Source of the DNA: Nemertoderma westbladi
Taxonomy: Eukaryota; Xenacoelomorpha; Nemertodermatida; Nemertodermatidae
DNA: 64,000 nucleotides
Reading direction: 5' to 3'
Assembly: GCA_032718475.1 (NCBI GenBank)
Contig: JAUCBJ010000497.1
Location: 1 to 64,000 of the forward strand
Below the pieces are notes generated by a model that was not told the DNA's origin, made no database searches, and worked only from the letters and a program-made list of their open reading frames with translations. The position numbers and the translations under genes were made by a program. This document shows positions 32,624 through 43,317 of this stretch, one piece after another (the stretch's first letter is position 1; each line of letters opens with the position of its first letter).

Positions 32624-33464
32624 ATGAAATCATTACTGATATTACTGATACTAACTGATGTTATTTTGGGTTTAAAGTATAATGGCTATAAACTAGTCGA
32701 ACCAGATGGATCTAAATTTACTAGAGAATGTTTATTTAAAGAAGAAAGAAATAGTATTAGAGTACAAATTGATTATATTATTAATCAACAAAGTGAATTA
32801 AATATTCCCGATGTATTAGATTTAATGGTTATTGCTAAGGATGGTAGAGGTAAAAACATACGTGTGTGGAATCCAGTCAACGCCAATGGAGATGATTGCT
32901 ACAATAATCGTAATATAATCGATTGTAATGGATGGAATACAACAGAGTATATAAGTAGCAACACAGCCGGAGCTGAAGGGAATATAACTGTTGGGTTGAA
33001 TCCTCCTGTTATTGAATCTATACCGGAGGAATTTGAGATAAGAATAGAATATTGGACTGATGGAGTAACAGCGGTAATACTTCAAAACAACCCGGCGGAC
33101 TTCCCCGATGATCCCACTAACCCACTTACAGTAACTCTTCCACCCCAATGTAAAGCTGATAGTGATCCAGAGTGTAGCTGCGATGTACCGAGTTGTACTT
33201 ATATAGAAGGCAGTTCAGGTACATTAAACTGTAAGTTATCGGATTGGGTACCGGTACCGGTAGCTGGAAGTACATCAGGAGATTCTAGATGGAGTTGGTA
33301 TAGTAACAGAGTTGATATTGGTGGAGTCGGAACTGAACCAGAATATACATTGAGTATAAATAGAGATATAAGTCGTGGAGATAATGGGGAAGTGTTTATA
33401 TGTAAGGCGAGGAATATAGCTATAGAAGATGATAAATCCTGTACCACTACGATCGTTGTTCAAT
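32624..33464 (+). CDS. Receptor unit U2, exon 1: signal peptide, D1, Ig-like domain
   Basis: The start at 32624 gives the hydrophobic signal MKSLLILLILTDVILG. A stretch of about 150 residues follows that begins LKYNGYKLVEPDGSKFTREC and is conserved in U1 and U4. I recognise no named domain in it. Its cysteines (TREC, DDCYNN, IDCNGW, LPPQC) suggest a disulfide-bonded ectodomain. Residues about 185-280 are Ig-like (TLNCKLSDW, SRWSWYSN, GEVFICKARN). The donor is T|GTAAGT at 33465, and 841 nt leaves phase 1. The exon is the membrane-distal part of what appears to be the only intact receptor here. It diverges from U1 most in D1. Confidence 0.88.
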
Positions 33465-35004
33465 GTAAGTTTGAGATATCCACTAAAGGTTACATTATGT
33501 TACTATATATTTAATTACATACGATCAGTGTCAGTGAACATCAGACTGTATACTGTAGACTGAATTCTGAGGAAGCTAAGCCGGAAAATGAAATATAAAG
33601 GGAAGTCCAAAATGGGGAAAGTGATGGTAGTGAAATGTAGAAAAACTAAGCTAAACTAGGAAGTTTGGGGCAATAACTTTTTTGTTTGTTGTGAACGGCA
33701 TGGGGTACGAGGTGCCAGTAAAATATATTTAAAGCTTTATAAAATCCTGAAGTAACAAGGTTGCTGAGCCTGATAGCCCGCAGTAAGAGGTAATATTATA
33801 ATATAATATAGTAAAGCAGTATTGGTGCATAGTGTATTTACTTAAATGTAAATAAAGTGAATGAGTCCGGCTGGCAGAAAGAAAACGTAACGGTAGAGAA
33901 ATATTATCGACCTAACGACCTGCTTCAGATAGTCTTTACCGCTAGAAGTACAATCGTATACTAAACGTAAAGGAATAGAGTGTCTGACACCATGGTGTGG
34001 TATATATTGAACCAGATAAACGTTACGAGTGATTCAATTGGAATATAAATTCTACGACAATTAATTAATGTAGATTTCACCCAAATATATATACAGATAT
34101 ATATATATACGATGATGGCCTTGGTTCTACATAAACAGGTAGTTTAGTGCTAAATGTACGTGGTTTTGTTTTGTATCCAAGGCAACCTTGTGACCTACCT
34201 ACTACATATGATCACAATTATTAATGCTATTATTAAATTCAAGAATAGCTGTTTTATGGTCGAAATTGGTGGCATTCCCGTTAATTCCATTATCATTTAA
34301 ACTCCACAAAAGTTCTAAAACATACAGAAATATAATTTCAATGGAAACGTAATACAATTGGTTTAGTATTACAAAACTGACTGATCAGTGATCACCACCA
34401 ATAATAAGTAAACAAATATAGAAAATAAAATCTCATGGCAAGGTTCAGCTAAAAATCTAAACAGATTGTCAATTTCGGAACGGCTGTAGTCAACAATAGA
34501 GGCAATCTGTCAACTAAAATTGCGTTTGTTTCCACTAAACTATCCGAGGTTTCAACGTAACATATAAGTTTATAACTCCTTCCGCTGGGTAAATATTCCG
34601 CAAAATACCTAAATAACTTTGTAATAATATGGCATTTATGGTATATCACCACCAATTGAATATCTATCTATATCCTAAAAACATTTGGGACACCAAAGAG
34701 TGGGTGGGGGGGGGGGGGGGGGGGGGGATACATCCACCATTTATATTATTTTATATCTACAGTATTACTTAGATTTGCTTAAAGTTCGATTATTAAACGA
34801 AACCTCTGATCTATATTAACTTACTTTAACCACTACGACTACAGTGTAATTTTTATTCAGTTAAGTAACCAAAACACAGTGGCAAATAATTCGCGTTTAT
34901 AAAACTCGCTATTACAATATTATATGACAATTTATTTTACATTAATATTTATCTGAAAGTTTTACATCTAAGTTATATTATTAATATTAACATTATTGTT
35001 ACAG
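33465..35004 (+). other. U2 intron 1
   Basis: A phase 1 intron of 1540 bp without the RTE found in U1. It contains one copy of the 131 bp sequence (about 34471-34600) and a G22 run (34706-34727). No other gene seen. Confidence 0.75.
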
Positions 35005-35604
35005 ATTTGCCGTATAGGATAAACATTAACCCCAGCGATGCGATTACAAAGAAAAAAGGCGAAACATTGGAATTAAAATGTTCGGCAGACGACTACAATG
35101 TGGAACTAAACCCAAGTTGGTCCTGGTATGTTGGTACTAAAGATGTTACTGGTGATGCAGCTATAGTTACTGAACCATATTCATCAACATTTACACTAAC
35201 TTCTTTACGAGCCGACGATGGAGGTGATTATAAGTGCGAGTTTACTGGTCGTTACAACAACAGTGAGGAAGAGAGTATCGAAAGTCCAGTGATACCGGTA
35301 ACTGTAGAATATTGCGATCTGAAACTGAAAGTTTCTGGTAGTTCTTATGATGGAGGTGATTCAATACAATTAAATAGAAGTTTGGAAGTTCATAACGACC
35401 CAATAGAAGTAAAGTGGATTCCAGATGACTGCAATATAGATGTTGATTATATTTGGAGTGGCGACTTCGTAACTGGTGGAGATGAAGTTAGGAATATCGA
35501 TATAAATAAAAGATCTTCAGGGATTTACACAACTAAAGCCGAATATACGTTTTATGATTTATCAACTATTACAGAGTCATTCACTATTGAGTTAATAGTT
35601 CAGT
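35005..35604 (+). CDS. Receptor unit U2, exon 2: Ig-like domain plus second beta-rich domain
   Basis: Acceptor TTACAG at 35004; donor T|GTAAGT at 35605. 600 nt, phase 1-1, open. Joined to exon 1 it reads ..VVQ-Y-LPYRININPSDAI. The Ig domain has LELKCSADD, WSWYVGTKD and LRADDGGDYKCEF. The second half, from EYCDLKLKVSGSSYDGGD to KAEYTFYDLSTITESF, is about 97 residues with DCNIDVDYIWSGD and is probably Ig-fold. It lies extracellularly between the exon 1 and exon 3 modules. It is a few codons shorter than U1 exon 2 because of small in-frame indels (NNSEEES against SNDDSGEES). Confidence 0.87.
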
Positions 35605-35691
35605 GTAAGTAACAATAAACTACTGTAAATATTATCCTCCATCACTGTTAGTAGAACAGGAGTCATTCACTATTGAGTTAATAGTTCAGTG

Positions 35692-36922
35692 TTCTGACCA
35701 TCAACATTTGATGGGAATCCCAAGGCAACAGTTATATGTTGCTACAGTCCAACCAATGCCTCAGAGCCAGAACAAGCAGTCAAGTTTTATGAAGAACTGA
35801 CTGGACTTATAAAGGACATTCCGAAACACAATGTTAAAGTCATTGCTGGTGACCTGAATACCCAAATTGGCCCAGAAGACATCAAGGGTTACACCTATAA
35901 CACCAGTTCTAACAGAAATGGGTACTTACTTTTAGACCTAATGGAAGAATGTGAATTGATACCAACAAACAACACATTCGAAAAGAGTAAGGGGAAGCTA
36001 TGGACCTTTCAATACCCTAATGGAACCAAAGCCCAACTGTGCTTTGGTTCCATTGCAAAAGTGGAGAAACAGCATGATCAACTGCGAGGCATAGAGCTCG
36101 TTCAACGTAATTGGTTCGGACCAGAGAATTGTGACTGCAGAGATCAGACATCTACAGTCGGCAACTACAGTCACAGACACCGACTTTGCGGATGACATCG
36201 TCCTGCTCTCTAATACCCTAGCAGATGCACAGCTTCTACTAAATAAAGAGGAGAGGGCTGCTAATGAGGTTGGATTGCATTTAAATGCTACAAAGACCGA
36301 ATTCATGACCTTTAATGTTGATGGAAACTTGACAACCATTGATAATAATCAACTAAGGAAGGTCGACGACTTCCAGTACCTTGGATCATGGATAGAGAGT
36401 AGCAAAAAGGACATAGAAGTTAGGAAAGCAAAGGCTTGGGTAGCTCTATCAAAAATGGATACCATCTGGAAATCAGATCTCTCCAGGCACCTGAAGACTA
36501 AGTTCTTTCGAGCCACAGTGGAAAGATTATTTTTATATGGGGGTGAGACCTGGACACTGACTAAATCACTTGAACAACGAATTGATGGTTGCTACACAAG
36601 ACTACTAAGGGCAGCCCTAAACATCAGCTGGAGACAACACATGAGAAATGCCGAGCGTTATAGTACAATACCACCTGTATCAACCACCCTCCGTGAACGC
36701 AGATTAAGATTCAGTGGGCACTGCCCACTGAGGTCATACCAGATCTACTTCTCTGGCAACCAACTCATGGAAAGCGTAGTCGTGGACGACCGGCCATAAC
36801 ATATATAAATCAACTTGAAAGGGATACTGAACTTAGGAGAAACGAAATTGCGACAACTATGGAGAATCGGAAAGCCTGGAATGATCTCATTTCCACTGTC
36901 CGAGTTCGCTCGACCTAGTAGT
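35692..36922 (+). mobile_element. RTE-B LINE, 5'-truncated and internally deleted, with 3' end
   Basis: Starts in the endonuclease (ATGGGAATCCCAAGGCAACA; AGDLNTQIGPED). It jumps near 36030-36170 to the RT catalytic block (TVTDTDFADDIVLLSNTLAD) and ends GCTCGACCTAGTAGTAGTTG, which defines the B 3' terminus. It lies in the sense direction of the gene but inside an intron. Confidence 0.78.
36131..36799 (+). pseudogene. RTE-B RT C-terminal fragment (222 residues)
   Basis: Shows FADDIVLLSNTLADAQLLL, NATKTEFMTFNVDG, FQYLGSWIESSKKDIEV, FLYGGETWTLTKSLEQRIDG and RRLRFSGHC. The fingers and first catalytic aspartate are deleted. Confidence 0.75.
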
Positions 36923-36980
36923 AGTTGTAGTATAACAAATATTGTTTCAAATAAAATAAAATATTTTTCGATTTTCTTAG

Positions 36981-37592
36981 ACAAACCCATTTGGATTCAC
37001 AAAGACACAGAGCGAACTGTTATAGGAGATGTTGGGAATGTCGTTACTCTAACATGTACATTGGAAAGTTATCCAGCTGTATCGAGTTATTATTGGCTTA
37101 GTGAAGTTGACTTAAATAAGGAGCTGCCCGATGGTGATAAATATAGAACATCAGTTGTTGTAGTGGAGAAATTTGGGTATAAAAATATTGCTGTCATAAG
37201 TCTAATGATATATGATGTAACCAGTGGTGATCTTAATCTAACCTACTATGGGAGGGTTAGAAACGGTATCAGTACTTTTGGTGAATGTGACGTTAAGTTG
37301 GAACCTATGGGACCTCCACATATGCCGACTGGAGTTAAAGTAGAAGCAGTTGATAATTCCAGAGTTATAGTTAGTTGGACACCAGGATTCAATGGGGGAT
37401 CTATTCAATGGTTTAGAGTTGAGTACACAAACAGTAACGGAAATATTGTTACTATAACAACAGGAAATACAAATGATTCTTACATAATCGTCTCAGGATT
37501 ACCCAATGAACGTCATTATTTCTCAGTGGTGGCCTGTAATAAGTTCGGTTGTCAGGATCCAACTCCTATAATAGAAGGTGAACCAGCATCAG
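36981..37592 (+). CDS. Receptor unit U2, exon 3: Ig-like domain and FN3
   Basis: Acceptor TTCTTAG at 36980; donor CAG|GTGAGG with GT at 37593. 612 nt, phase 1-1, open. The first half reads KPIWIHKDTERTVIGDVGNVVTLTCT, then YYWLSE, then YYGRVRNG..GEC, an Ig-like pattern. The second half is a fibronectin III domain, starting PPHMPTGVKVEAVDNSRVIVSWTPG and running through WFRVEYTNSN to ERHYFSVVACNKFGC, with the expected W and Y core residues. It is membrane-proximal. Intactness here is what separates U2 from U1 and U3. Confidence 0.88.
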
Positions 37593-39507
37593 GTGAGGTA
37601 CAACGAGTTGTTACAATTGTTTAATTGTGAGTTCTTTAAAATACCTGAGTGTTTAAAGTTCATATATCCCATCATAGTAGACATGTACCGAACAACAAGA
37701 GTCCCACAAGAAATGAAAACAAATAAGTTTGTGCCAGTTCCCAAGAAGGGGAACCTAACACTCTATGGTTCTTTTCGGGGAATCTCATTGATCTCGATTG
37801 CTGCAAAGCTATACAATAGAATTCTATTAAATCGCATTAGGGATCCCATTGAGAGACTGCTCCGTGGAAATCAGAATGGGTTCCGTAAAGGTCGTGGGAC
37901 CATGGAGCCCATTTTGGAAAATAGAAGGATAATTGAAGAGTTATCAAAAAAGAAAGACAGGCATCTGGCTGTTTGTTATCTTTGTTGACTTCTTCAAGGC
38001 ATTTGATTCAGTCTCTCGCTCACGTATGTTCAGCATACTTTCATTATATGGGATTCCTGATGAAATTATTGCAGCAATCAGATCAGTATACGATGGTTCG
38101 ACAACATTTGTGTCTGGCCTACTGTTTACGGTGACACAGAACCATTTGAAGTGTTATGGGGCGTCCTCCAGGGAGACACACTTGCACCATTCTTGTTCAT
38201 AATTGTTGTTGACTATGTTCTACGCATGTCCTTAGATCATCATAATGATGATGGGGTGATGATAACTCCACCTACTGGCTCCAGAAGTCGAGGAAATCCT
38301 GCCAAGTACCTAACTGATCTAGACTTTGCTGATGACTTAGGAGTACTCTCAGAATTACTAGAGGGAGCCCAACGGCTCCTCAGCTCATTAGAACATGCTG
38401 CTTCTAATGTTGGTTTTTTTATTAACTCCAGAAAGACCAAAATTTTGACAGTTAACTTTGAAAGTCCTCAGCAAGTCTCTGATCGGATGAGCATAAGCTC
38501 AAAAGATGGTATGCTTGAGAATGTGGATGACTTCTGTTACCTGGGATCATGGATCTGGAAGTCAGGTGAGGACCTTCGAATACGTAAGGGAAAGGCATGG
38601 GCAGCATTGAATAGGCTTTCCAGGATTTGGACGTACCGAGAATTAATCGGAAACTTAACGTCCGATTATTTAGCGCAGCAGTAGTTCCAGTACTCCTCTA
38701 TGGGAGTCCATGCTGGGCTCTAACTGCTGAGGACACCAAATCTCTGGATGGCACATTCACAAGAATGCTACGCCTGGTTCATTGTGTCAAGTACAATGCA
38801 CACTTCTCCATCCAGACACTATATAACATTGGAGGTGTCTCATTGGTTCCCCCAAGCTTGATACTAGAACAAAATCGCCTCCGCTTTGCAGGACATTGCT
38901 TTCGCCGTGAGGACCAGCCAGTGCATAATCTTGTACTTTGGCAGCTTCATGGAGTGAATAAGCGTGGTGGACAGCCCATGACTTTCTTGAGACGCATCTT
39001 AAAGGACACTGGCCTTGAAGATGCGGATGATCTAGAAAATGTCATGGGTGATAGGGAGTTGTGGCGGTGCAATTTTGTCGATAAGCCGGCACAGCATTCT
39101 TAAAAATGCAGCTGCAATGCAGCCTGCCGATCCTAGTAGTAGTACAATTGTTTGCTATTTGTCAGTTTGGAGAATTTAAATTTCCCGCTATAAATTGGGG
39201 TTGCCAACGACGAAAGAGCTGCCCTATTTATTTATAAATACTCAGCTATTTGTCTGCTCTTGGGGCGATTTCGTGAAACTTACTAGCAGATCGTCGGTAT
39301 TTCATTGTAAAGTTCGCGGGAAAATTTACCAATCCAATGTTTTTGACGAACAAGAATAATCACCGACCTTACGATTTATCTCTGAAATGAAAAGAAACAA
39401 CACATCTTCAATCACGTGCTTTTTTTTCTGACCTGTCATGCACACCCGCACACACCCGCACTCTCCAGTACAAGTTCAAAAACATTTTATTATTGTTATA
39501 TTTTTAG
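37593..39507 (+). other. U2 intron 3
   Basis: A phase 1 intron of 1.9 kb. It holds an RTE-A fragment (37623-39143) with the target duplication ACAATTGTTT (37613-37622 and 39144-39153). The remaining 39154-39507 has no gene. Confidence 0.78.
37623..39143 (+). mobile_element. RTE-A LINE, 5'-truncated
   Basis: Starts in RT (about FKIPECLKFIYPI) and ends GCCGATCCTAGTAGTAGT. It is flanked by the 10 bp direct repeat ACAATTGTTT. RT blocks occupy three frames (37578-37988, 37933-38202 / 38151-38684, 38627-39103), with indels at each join, so the copy is dead. The duplication plus 5' truncation are the normal signature of target-primed insertion. Confidence 0.82.
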
Positions 39508-40433
39508 ATGAAATTCCTACAAATTCCAATTCCTCTGCTGCAATCATTGGAGGTGTTGTTGGATGTGGATTTGCAGTGATTGTTATAGTCGTATTGGCAT
39601 TTATTTTACTCAAAAGATATCGGAATAGAAAACCTCGTAGTCCTGTCTACGGGGACACAGTTGTATATGGTCTGGATGGTCCAGCTAGCATCCCGAGTCA
39701 ACCCTATGAAGAATTAGAGATACCAGCCATTCGAGTTTCAAACAATCGGTCATTAGCCACTGAGAGTTTTCGAAATCAACCAGCCAATGAGAGCTATCTA
39801 AATTCACCATCCAATGGGATAACTATAAATCAAAAAGCCAATGCGAGGTCTGTAAATCACCCATCAACCAATCAGTCACCTGTCAATCTTACTCCGCTCA
39901 CCTCCAGTAGTCGAGATGATCAGATAACAAATGAAGAGCATCCCTATGATACTATCGATGAATCTAAAGTTGGAAGAAACAAGGTAACTACAGAAACTGA
40001 TACAAATTGCCAGAACACAATCAATGTGGGGAATACCAACACAGTAGTGGAGGGAGGAAGAGGGCAAGAGAATACCAACACAGTAGTGGAGGGGAGAGGG
40101 CGAGAGAATACCAACACAGGGGAGGAGAAAGGACAAGAGAATAGCAACACAGTAGTGGAGGGGAGAGGGCCAGAGAATACCAACACAGTAGTGGAGAGGA
40201 GAGGGCGAGAGAATAGCAACACAGTGGAGGGGAGAGTTTATGTTAACCAATCACAAGTAGCGGAAGCCTCAATGAACAACCAATCAGATAACCGTGCATG
40301 CATGAGTAAGACAGTATCCCCAATATATGTCAACCAATCAGAAGTTACCGGAGCGGGAATAATCAACCAATCCGCATTGAATGAGGACAATCGGGACTAT
40401 TTAAATGCTAAGGAAGTCTATGGAATCTATTAA
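39508..40433 (+). CDS. Receptor unit U2, exon 4: transmembrane helix and cytoplasmic tail
   Basis: Acceptor TATTTTTAG at 39507; joined to exon 3 it reads ..GEPAS-D-EIPTNSNSSAA. The juxtamembrane differs from U1/U3. The helix is at about residues 694-718 of the predicted protein (AIIGGVVGCGFAVIVIVVLA...), followed by KRYRNRK. The tail is about 274 residues with VVYGLDGP, PYEELEIPAI, HPYDTIDES, VYVNQSQV and IYVNQSEV, ending AKEVYGIY. Between YDTI and the first YVNQ lies an imperfect repeat of about 12-15 residues (ENTNTVVEGRGR-like), six copies against one or two in U1 and U3. Exons 1-4 total 2979 nt, giving 992 residues. Confidence 0.87.
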
Positions 40434-40508
40434 TGGATCGTACGAGATATACTATACAACTTGTCCGACTTTTTCTATTTAGTATTCTAAAATATATTTA
40501 TATGGTTG

Positions 40509-40514
40509 AATAAA
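40509..40514 (+). promoter_or_regulatory. Poly(A) signal, U2
   Basis: AATAAA in the conserved context GGTTGAATAAATTGTTTATA, 76 bases past the stop. Confidence 0.65.
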
Positions 40515-40631
40515 TTGTTTATACTAAGTATAGCTATACTTACAATCAGAATGTTTTACATTTTCCTATTTGAATCAATTGGAATCAATTTGGTTGAATG
40601 TAAATAGTATAGTAATACGACTCGAAAGTGT

Positions 40632-41372
40632 GTTAAATTAGAGTAGCTAGCATTGGTTAGAGTTCGATTCGTTAGATTAGAGTAGCTAGCATTGGTTAGA
40701 CTTCGATTCGTTAGATTAGAGTAGCTAGCATTGGTTAGACTTCGAATCGTTAAATTAGAATAGCTAGCATTGGTTCGAGTTCAAATCGTTAAATTAGAGT
40801 AGCTAGCATTGGTTAGACTTCGATTCGTTAGATTAGAGTAGCTAGCATTGGTTAGACTTCGATTCGTTAGATTAGAGTAGCTAGCATTGGTTAGACTTCG
40901 ATTCGTTAAATTAGAGTAGCTAGCATTGGTTAGACTTCGATTCGTTAAATTAGAGTAGCTAGCATTGGTTAGAGTTCGATTCGTTAGATTAGAGTAGCTA
41001 GCATTGGTTAGACTTCGATTCGTTAAATTAGAGTAGCTAGCATTGGTTAGAGTTCGATTCGTTAGATTAGAGTAGCTAGCATTGGTTAGACTTCGATTCG
41101 TTAAATTAGAGTAGCTAGCATTGGTTAGACTTCGAATCGTTAAATTAGAGTAGCTAGCATTGGTTAGACTTCGATTCGTTAAATTAGAGTAGCTGTTAAA
41201 TTAGAGTAGCTAGCATTGGTTAGACTTCGATTCGTTAAATTAGAGTAGCTGTTAAATTAGAGTAGCTAGCATTGGTTAGACTTCGATTCGTTAGATTAGA
41301 GTAGCTAGCATTGGTTAGACTTCGATTCGTTAGATTAGAGTAGCTAGCATTGGTTAGACTTCGAATCGTTAA
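40632..41372. repeat. 39 bp minisatellite downstream of U2, about 19 copies
   Basis: Unit GTTAAATTAGAGTAGCTAGC followed by ATTGGTTAGACTTCGAATC, with variant TTCGATTC and AGAGTT. It contains the NheI palindrome GCTAGC. The same array follows U3 (50232-52048). It is absent after U1, where the flanks are joined directly (TATAGCT|GAAAAATTATTTCGG, about 26186). Confidence 0.93.
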
Positions 41373-41696
41373 ATTATTATCACAATTGTTTGTTATGCAT
41401 TCAATATTTCCTTTGTGGTTCATGAAATACTAAATATAAATGAAAACTTGTCTATTAATAATAATATTGTTGATAAACCAACATATTAACAATACTGTAC
41501 AACACCGCAACCCAGATTTCTTATTGGTAAATAAAATACGGGTAATATCTCGAGAACGCTCCGGTCACGTAATTTTTTTTTCTGAGCTTCCTATGGCATA
41601 TTCAACCACTTTATTGAAAAATTATTTCGGGTCCAAAAATATTGATGAAATTTTGCAGTTTCGTCTAAATTTAGTATTCCATTGGTGTTATATTTG
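41373..41696. other. Spacer between the 39 bp array and inverted-repeat element 3
   Basis: AT-rich. Shared with 52049-52134 plus 52400-52634 after U3, which has an extra segment of about 260 bp. No gene seen. Confidence 0.55.
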
Positions 41697-42774
41697 GGAT
41701 AGTAATATTTACTGACAGTTGTTACCGGTGGTTATTAACAGTTATCCAATCTTTGCACAGGCTATCCAACAGTTATCCAATCTTTGCACTGGCTATCCAA
41801 CAGTTATCGAATATGAATTTCAAATGGCGAAAAAAAGTTTTGTACCGGTACCACGTACTGATATCAGGATATGCAGCCTTTGTTATAGTACCAATATTGT
41901 ATTTATGGGCTGACCGATTATATCGGAACCGAACCCTGGAATGGTTTCCGTCTTGTCTTCGGATTTCCTTCTGACGACGTAGAATCAAATGCGTGCCTGT
42001 TGGCGCTTCCTAACATTGTTGCCTGTTTAACGAAGAACATTGGCGTATATCGAAAGTATTGAGTGATGAAAGTCGTTCATTCGTCCCTATCCTCCGTCAA
42101 TATTTCCCGACATACCGATGTCCGTCGTCCCCTCTCCATAGGCCTACCTCATCCCAGTCACTGTGGTACAACAATGGAGATGGTTGTTACTCGCCATGAC
42201 AATCGGTGTATTATTGGGGATGACTAGATGAGCCAATAGAGAGAAGATCCAGTCCAGTCGCTCAGTGAACTGTAGAGCTTCGAAAGAACAACGCCACTAA
42301 CTACTGGAAGGCGGTATTAATTTCTTAATTGATGTGGATTAATTAGGCCTAATTAATTAAAAATCGGTGAGCCCATAAAGACAATACTATATTTTTATAA
42401 CAAAGGATGCTATCCTGATCTCACTTTAGCCATAGTATATGGTACTGGTACAACTATAAAATTATTTCAAGGAGACCTGCTCTTAATAAATTGAAATGCT
42501 TGAAATCCCAGACAGCCGTGAGACCTTTGCCTTTTTAAATACATTTTCGATAATTGTTGGATAGCCTGTGCAAAAATTGGATAACTGTTGGATAGCCTCT
42601 GCAAAAATTGGATAAATGTTGGATAGCCTGTGCAAAGATTGGATAACTGTTGGATAGCCTGTGCAAAAATTGGATAACTGTTGGATAGCCTGTGCAAAGA
42701 TTGGATAACTGTTGGATAGCCTGTGCAAAAATTGGATAACTGTTAATAACGAGTAACAACTGTCAGTAAATATC
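41697..42774. mobile_element. Inverted-repeat element 3, copy 2 (uninterrupted, 1.08 kb)
   Basis: Left terminus GGATAGTAATATTTACTGAC, then GTTGTTACC and 31 bp units. The right terminus is the inverse (..GTCAGTAAATATCC), with six 31 bp units (42550-42740) against two or three on the left. Nothing in the middle resembles a transposase. Tandem repeats inside the inverted ends again give a foldback-like architecture. TTATATTTG occurs near both outer edges, but I cannot fix a target duplication. It serves as the reference empty site for the RTE-A insertion in the other two copies (GATGAGCCAATAGAG at about 42228). Confidence 0.75.
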
Positions 42775-42841
42775 CTTATTTGTATTATATTTGGTATCTT
42801 TTATATTTGAAAATTATTATTTGTAACATATTTTCTCTCTC

Positions 42842-43004
42842 ATACTACTACTATTAGGATCGGCATGCTGCATTGTAGTTGAATTTTTAAGAATGCTGTG
42901 CCGGCTTGTCAACAAAATTGCACCGCCACAACTCCCTATCACCCATGACATTTGCTAGATCATCCGCATCTTCAAGGCCAGTGTCCTTTAAGATGCGTCT
43001 CAAG
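42842..43004 (-). mobile_element. RTE-A 3' fragment
   Basis: Minus-strand family A 3' end: tail (TAG)n, then GATCGGCATGC, and the coding end DLANVMGDRELWRCNF, cut after LRRILKDTG. It lies at the point where U3 exons 1-2 would be expected to start, so it may mark the breakpoint that removed them. Confidence 0.75.
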
Positions 43005-43317
43005 CATTGTCCTATCAGCATTAGGACAGTATATCCGCGAATAAAGTTAATTAGTGGGTAGGGTATGTATATCGCACGAGCGGATATGTAAAATGTATAA
43101 TATAGATTAATATTGAACTGATAAACTATAGAGATACATATAATCAACAATATAATTTAACTAAAGTGGAACGGTTGACCCATTTTGTGGAAGTTTCAAC
43201 ATGTTTTACGGAATAACTTTACGGAACCTCTGATTATAAGCGTATGTTACTATTGTTTACGAGTTTTAACTATTGATAATAAATATAATTACGATACAAA
43301 TATATTTTCTTCTTTAG
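43005..43317 (+). other. Remnant of U3 intron 2
   Basis: Sequence before U3 exon 3 with a good acceptor (TTCTTTAG). Its last portion resembles the end of U1 intron 2 (AATAAATATAATTACRATAC). No exon 1 or 2 of U3 was found between 40434 and 43317. Confidence 0.6.

Larger units (their letters stand above)
35605..36980 (+). other. U2 intron 2
   Basis: A phase 1 intron. It begins with the duplicated exon-2 end (second copy about 35660-35691), into which an RTE-B fragment is inserted. The RTE fragment fills most of the intron to about 36922. The acceptor is TTTTCTTAG. Confidence 0.75.

Noticed and set aside
39654-39965. ITAM in the cytoplasmic tail
   Set aside because: YEEL and YDTI are about 80 residues apart, far beyond the 6-12 residue ITAM spacing. 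ITIM is not matched either, because the -2 residue before PYEEL is not I, V, L or S.
40632-41372. Regular repeats resembling a CRISPR array
   Set aside because: Units are contiguous 39 bp tandem copies without unique spacers, in a eukaryotic genome with no cas genes.
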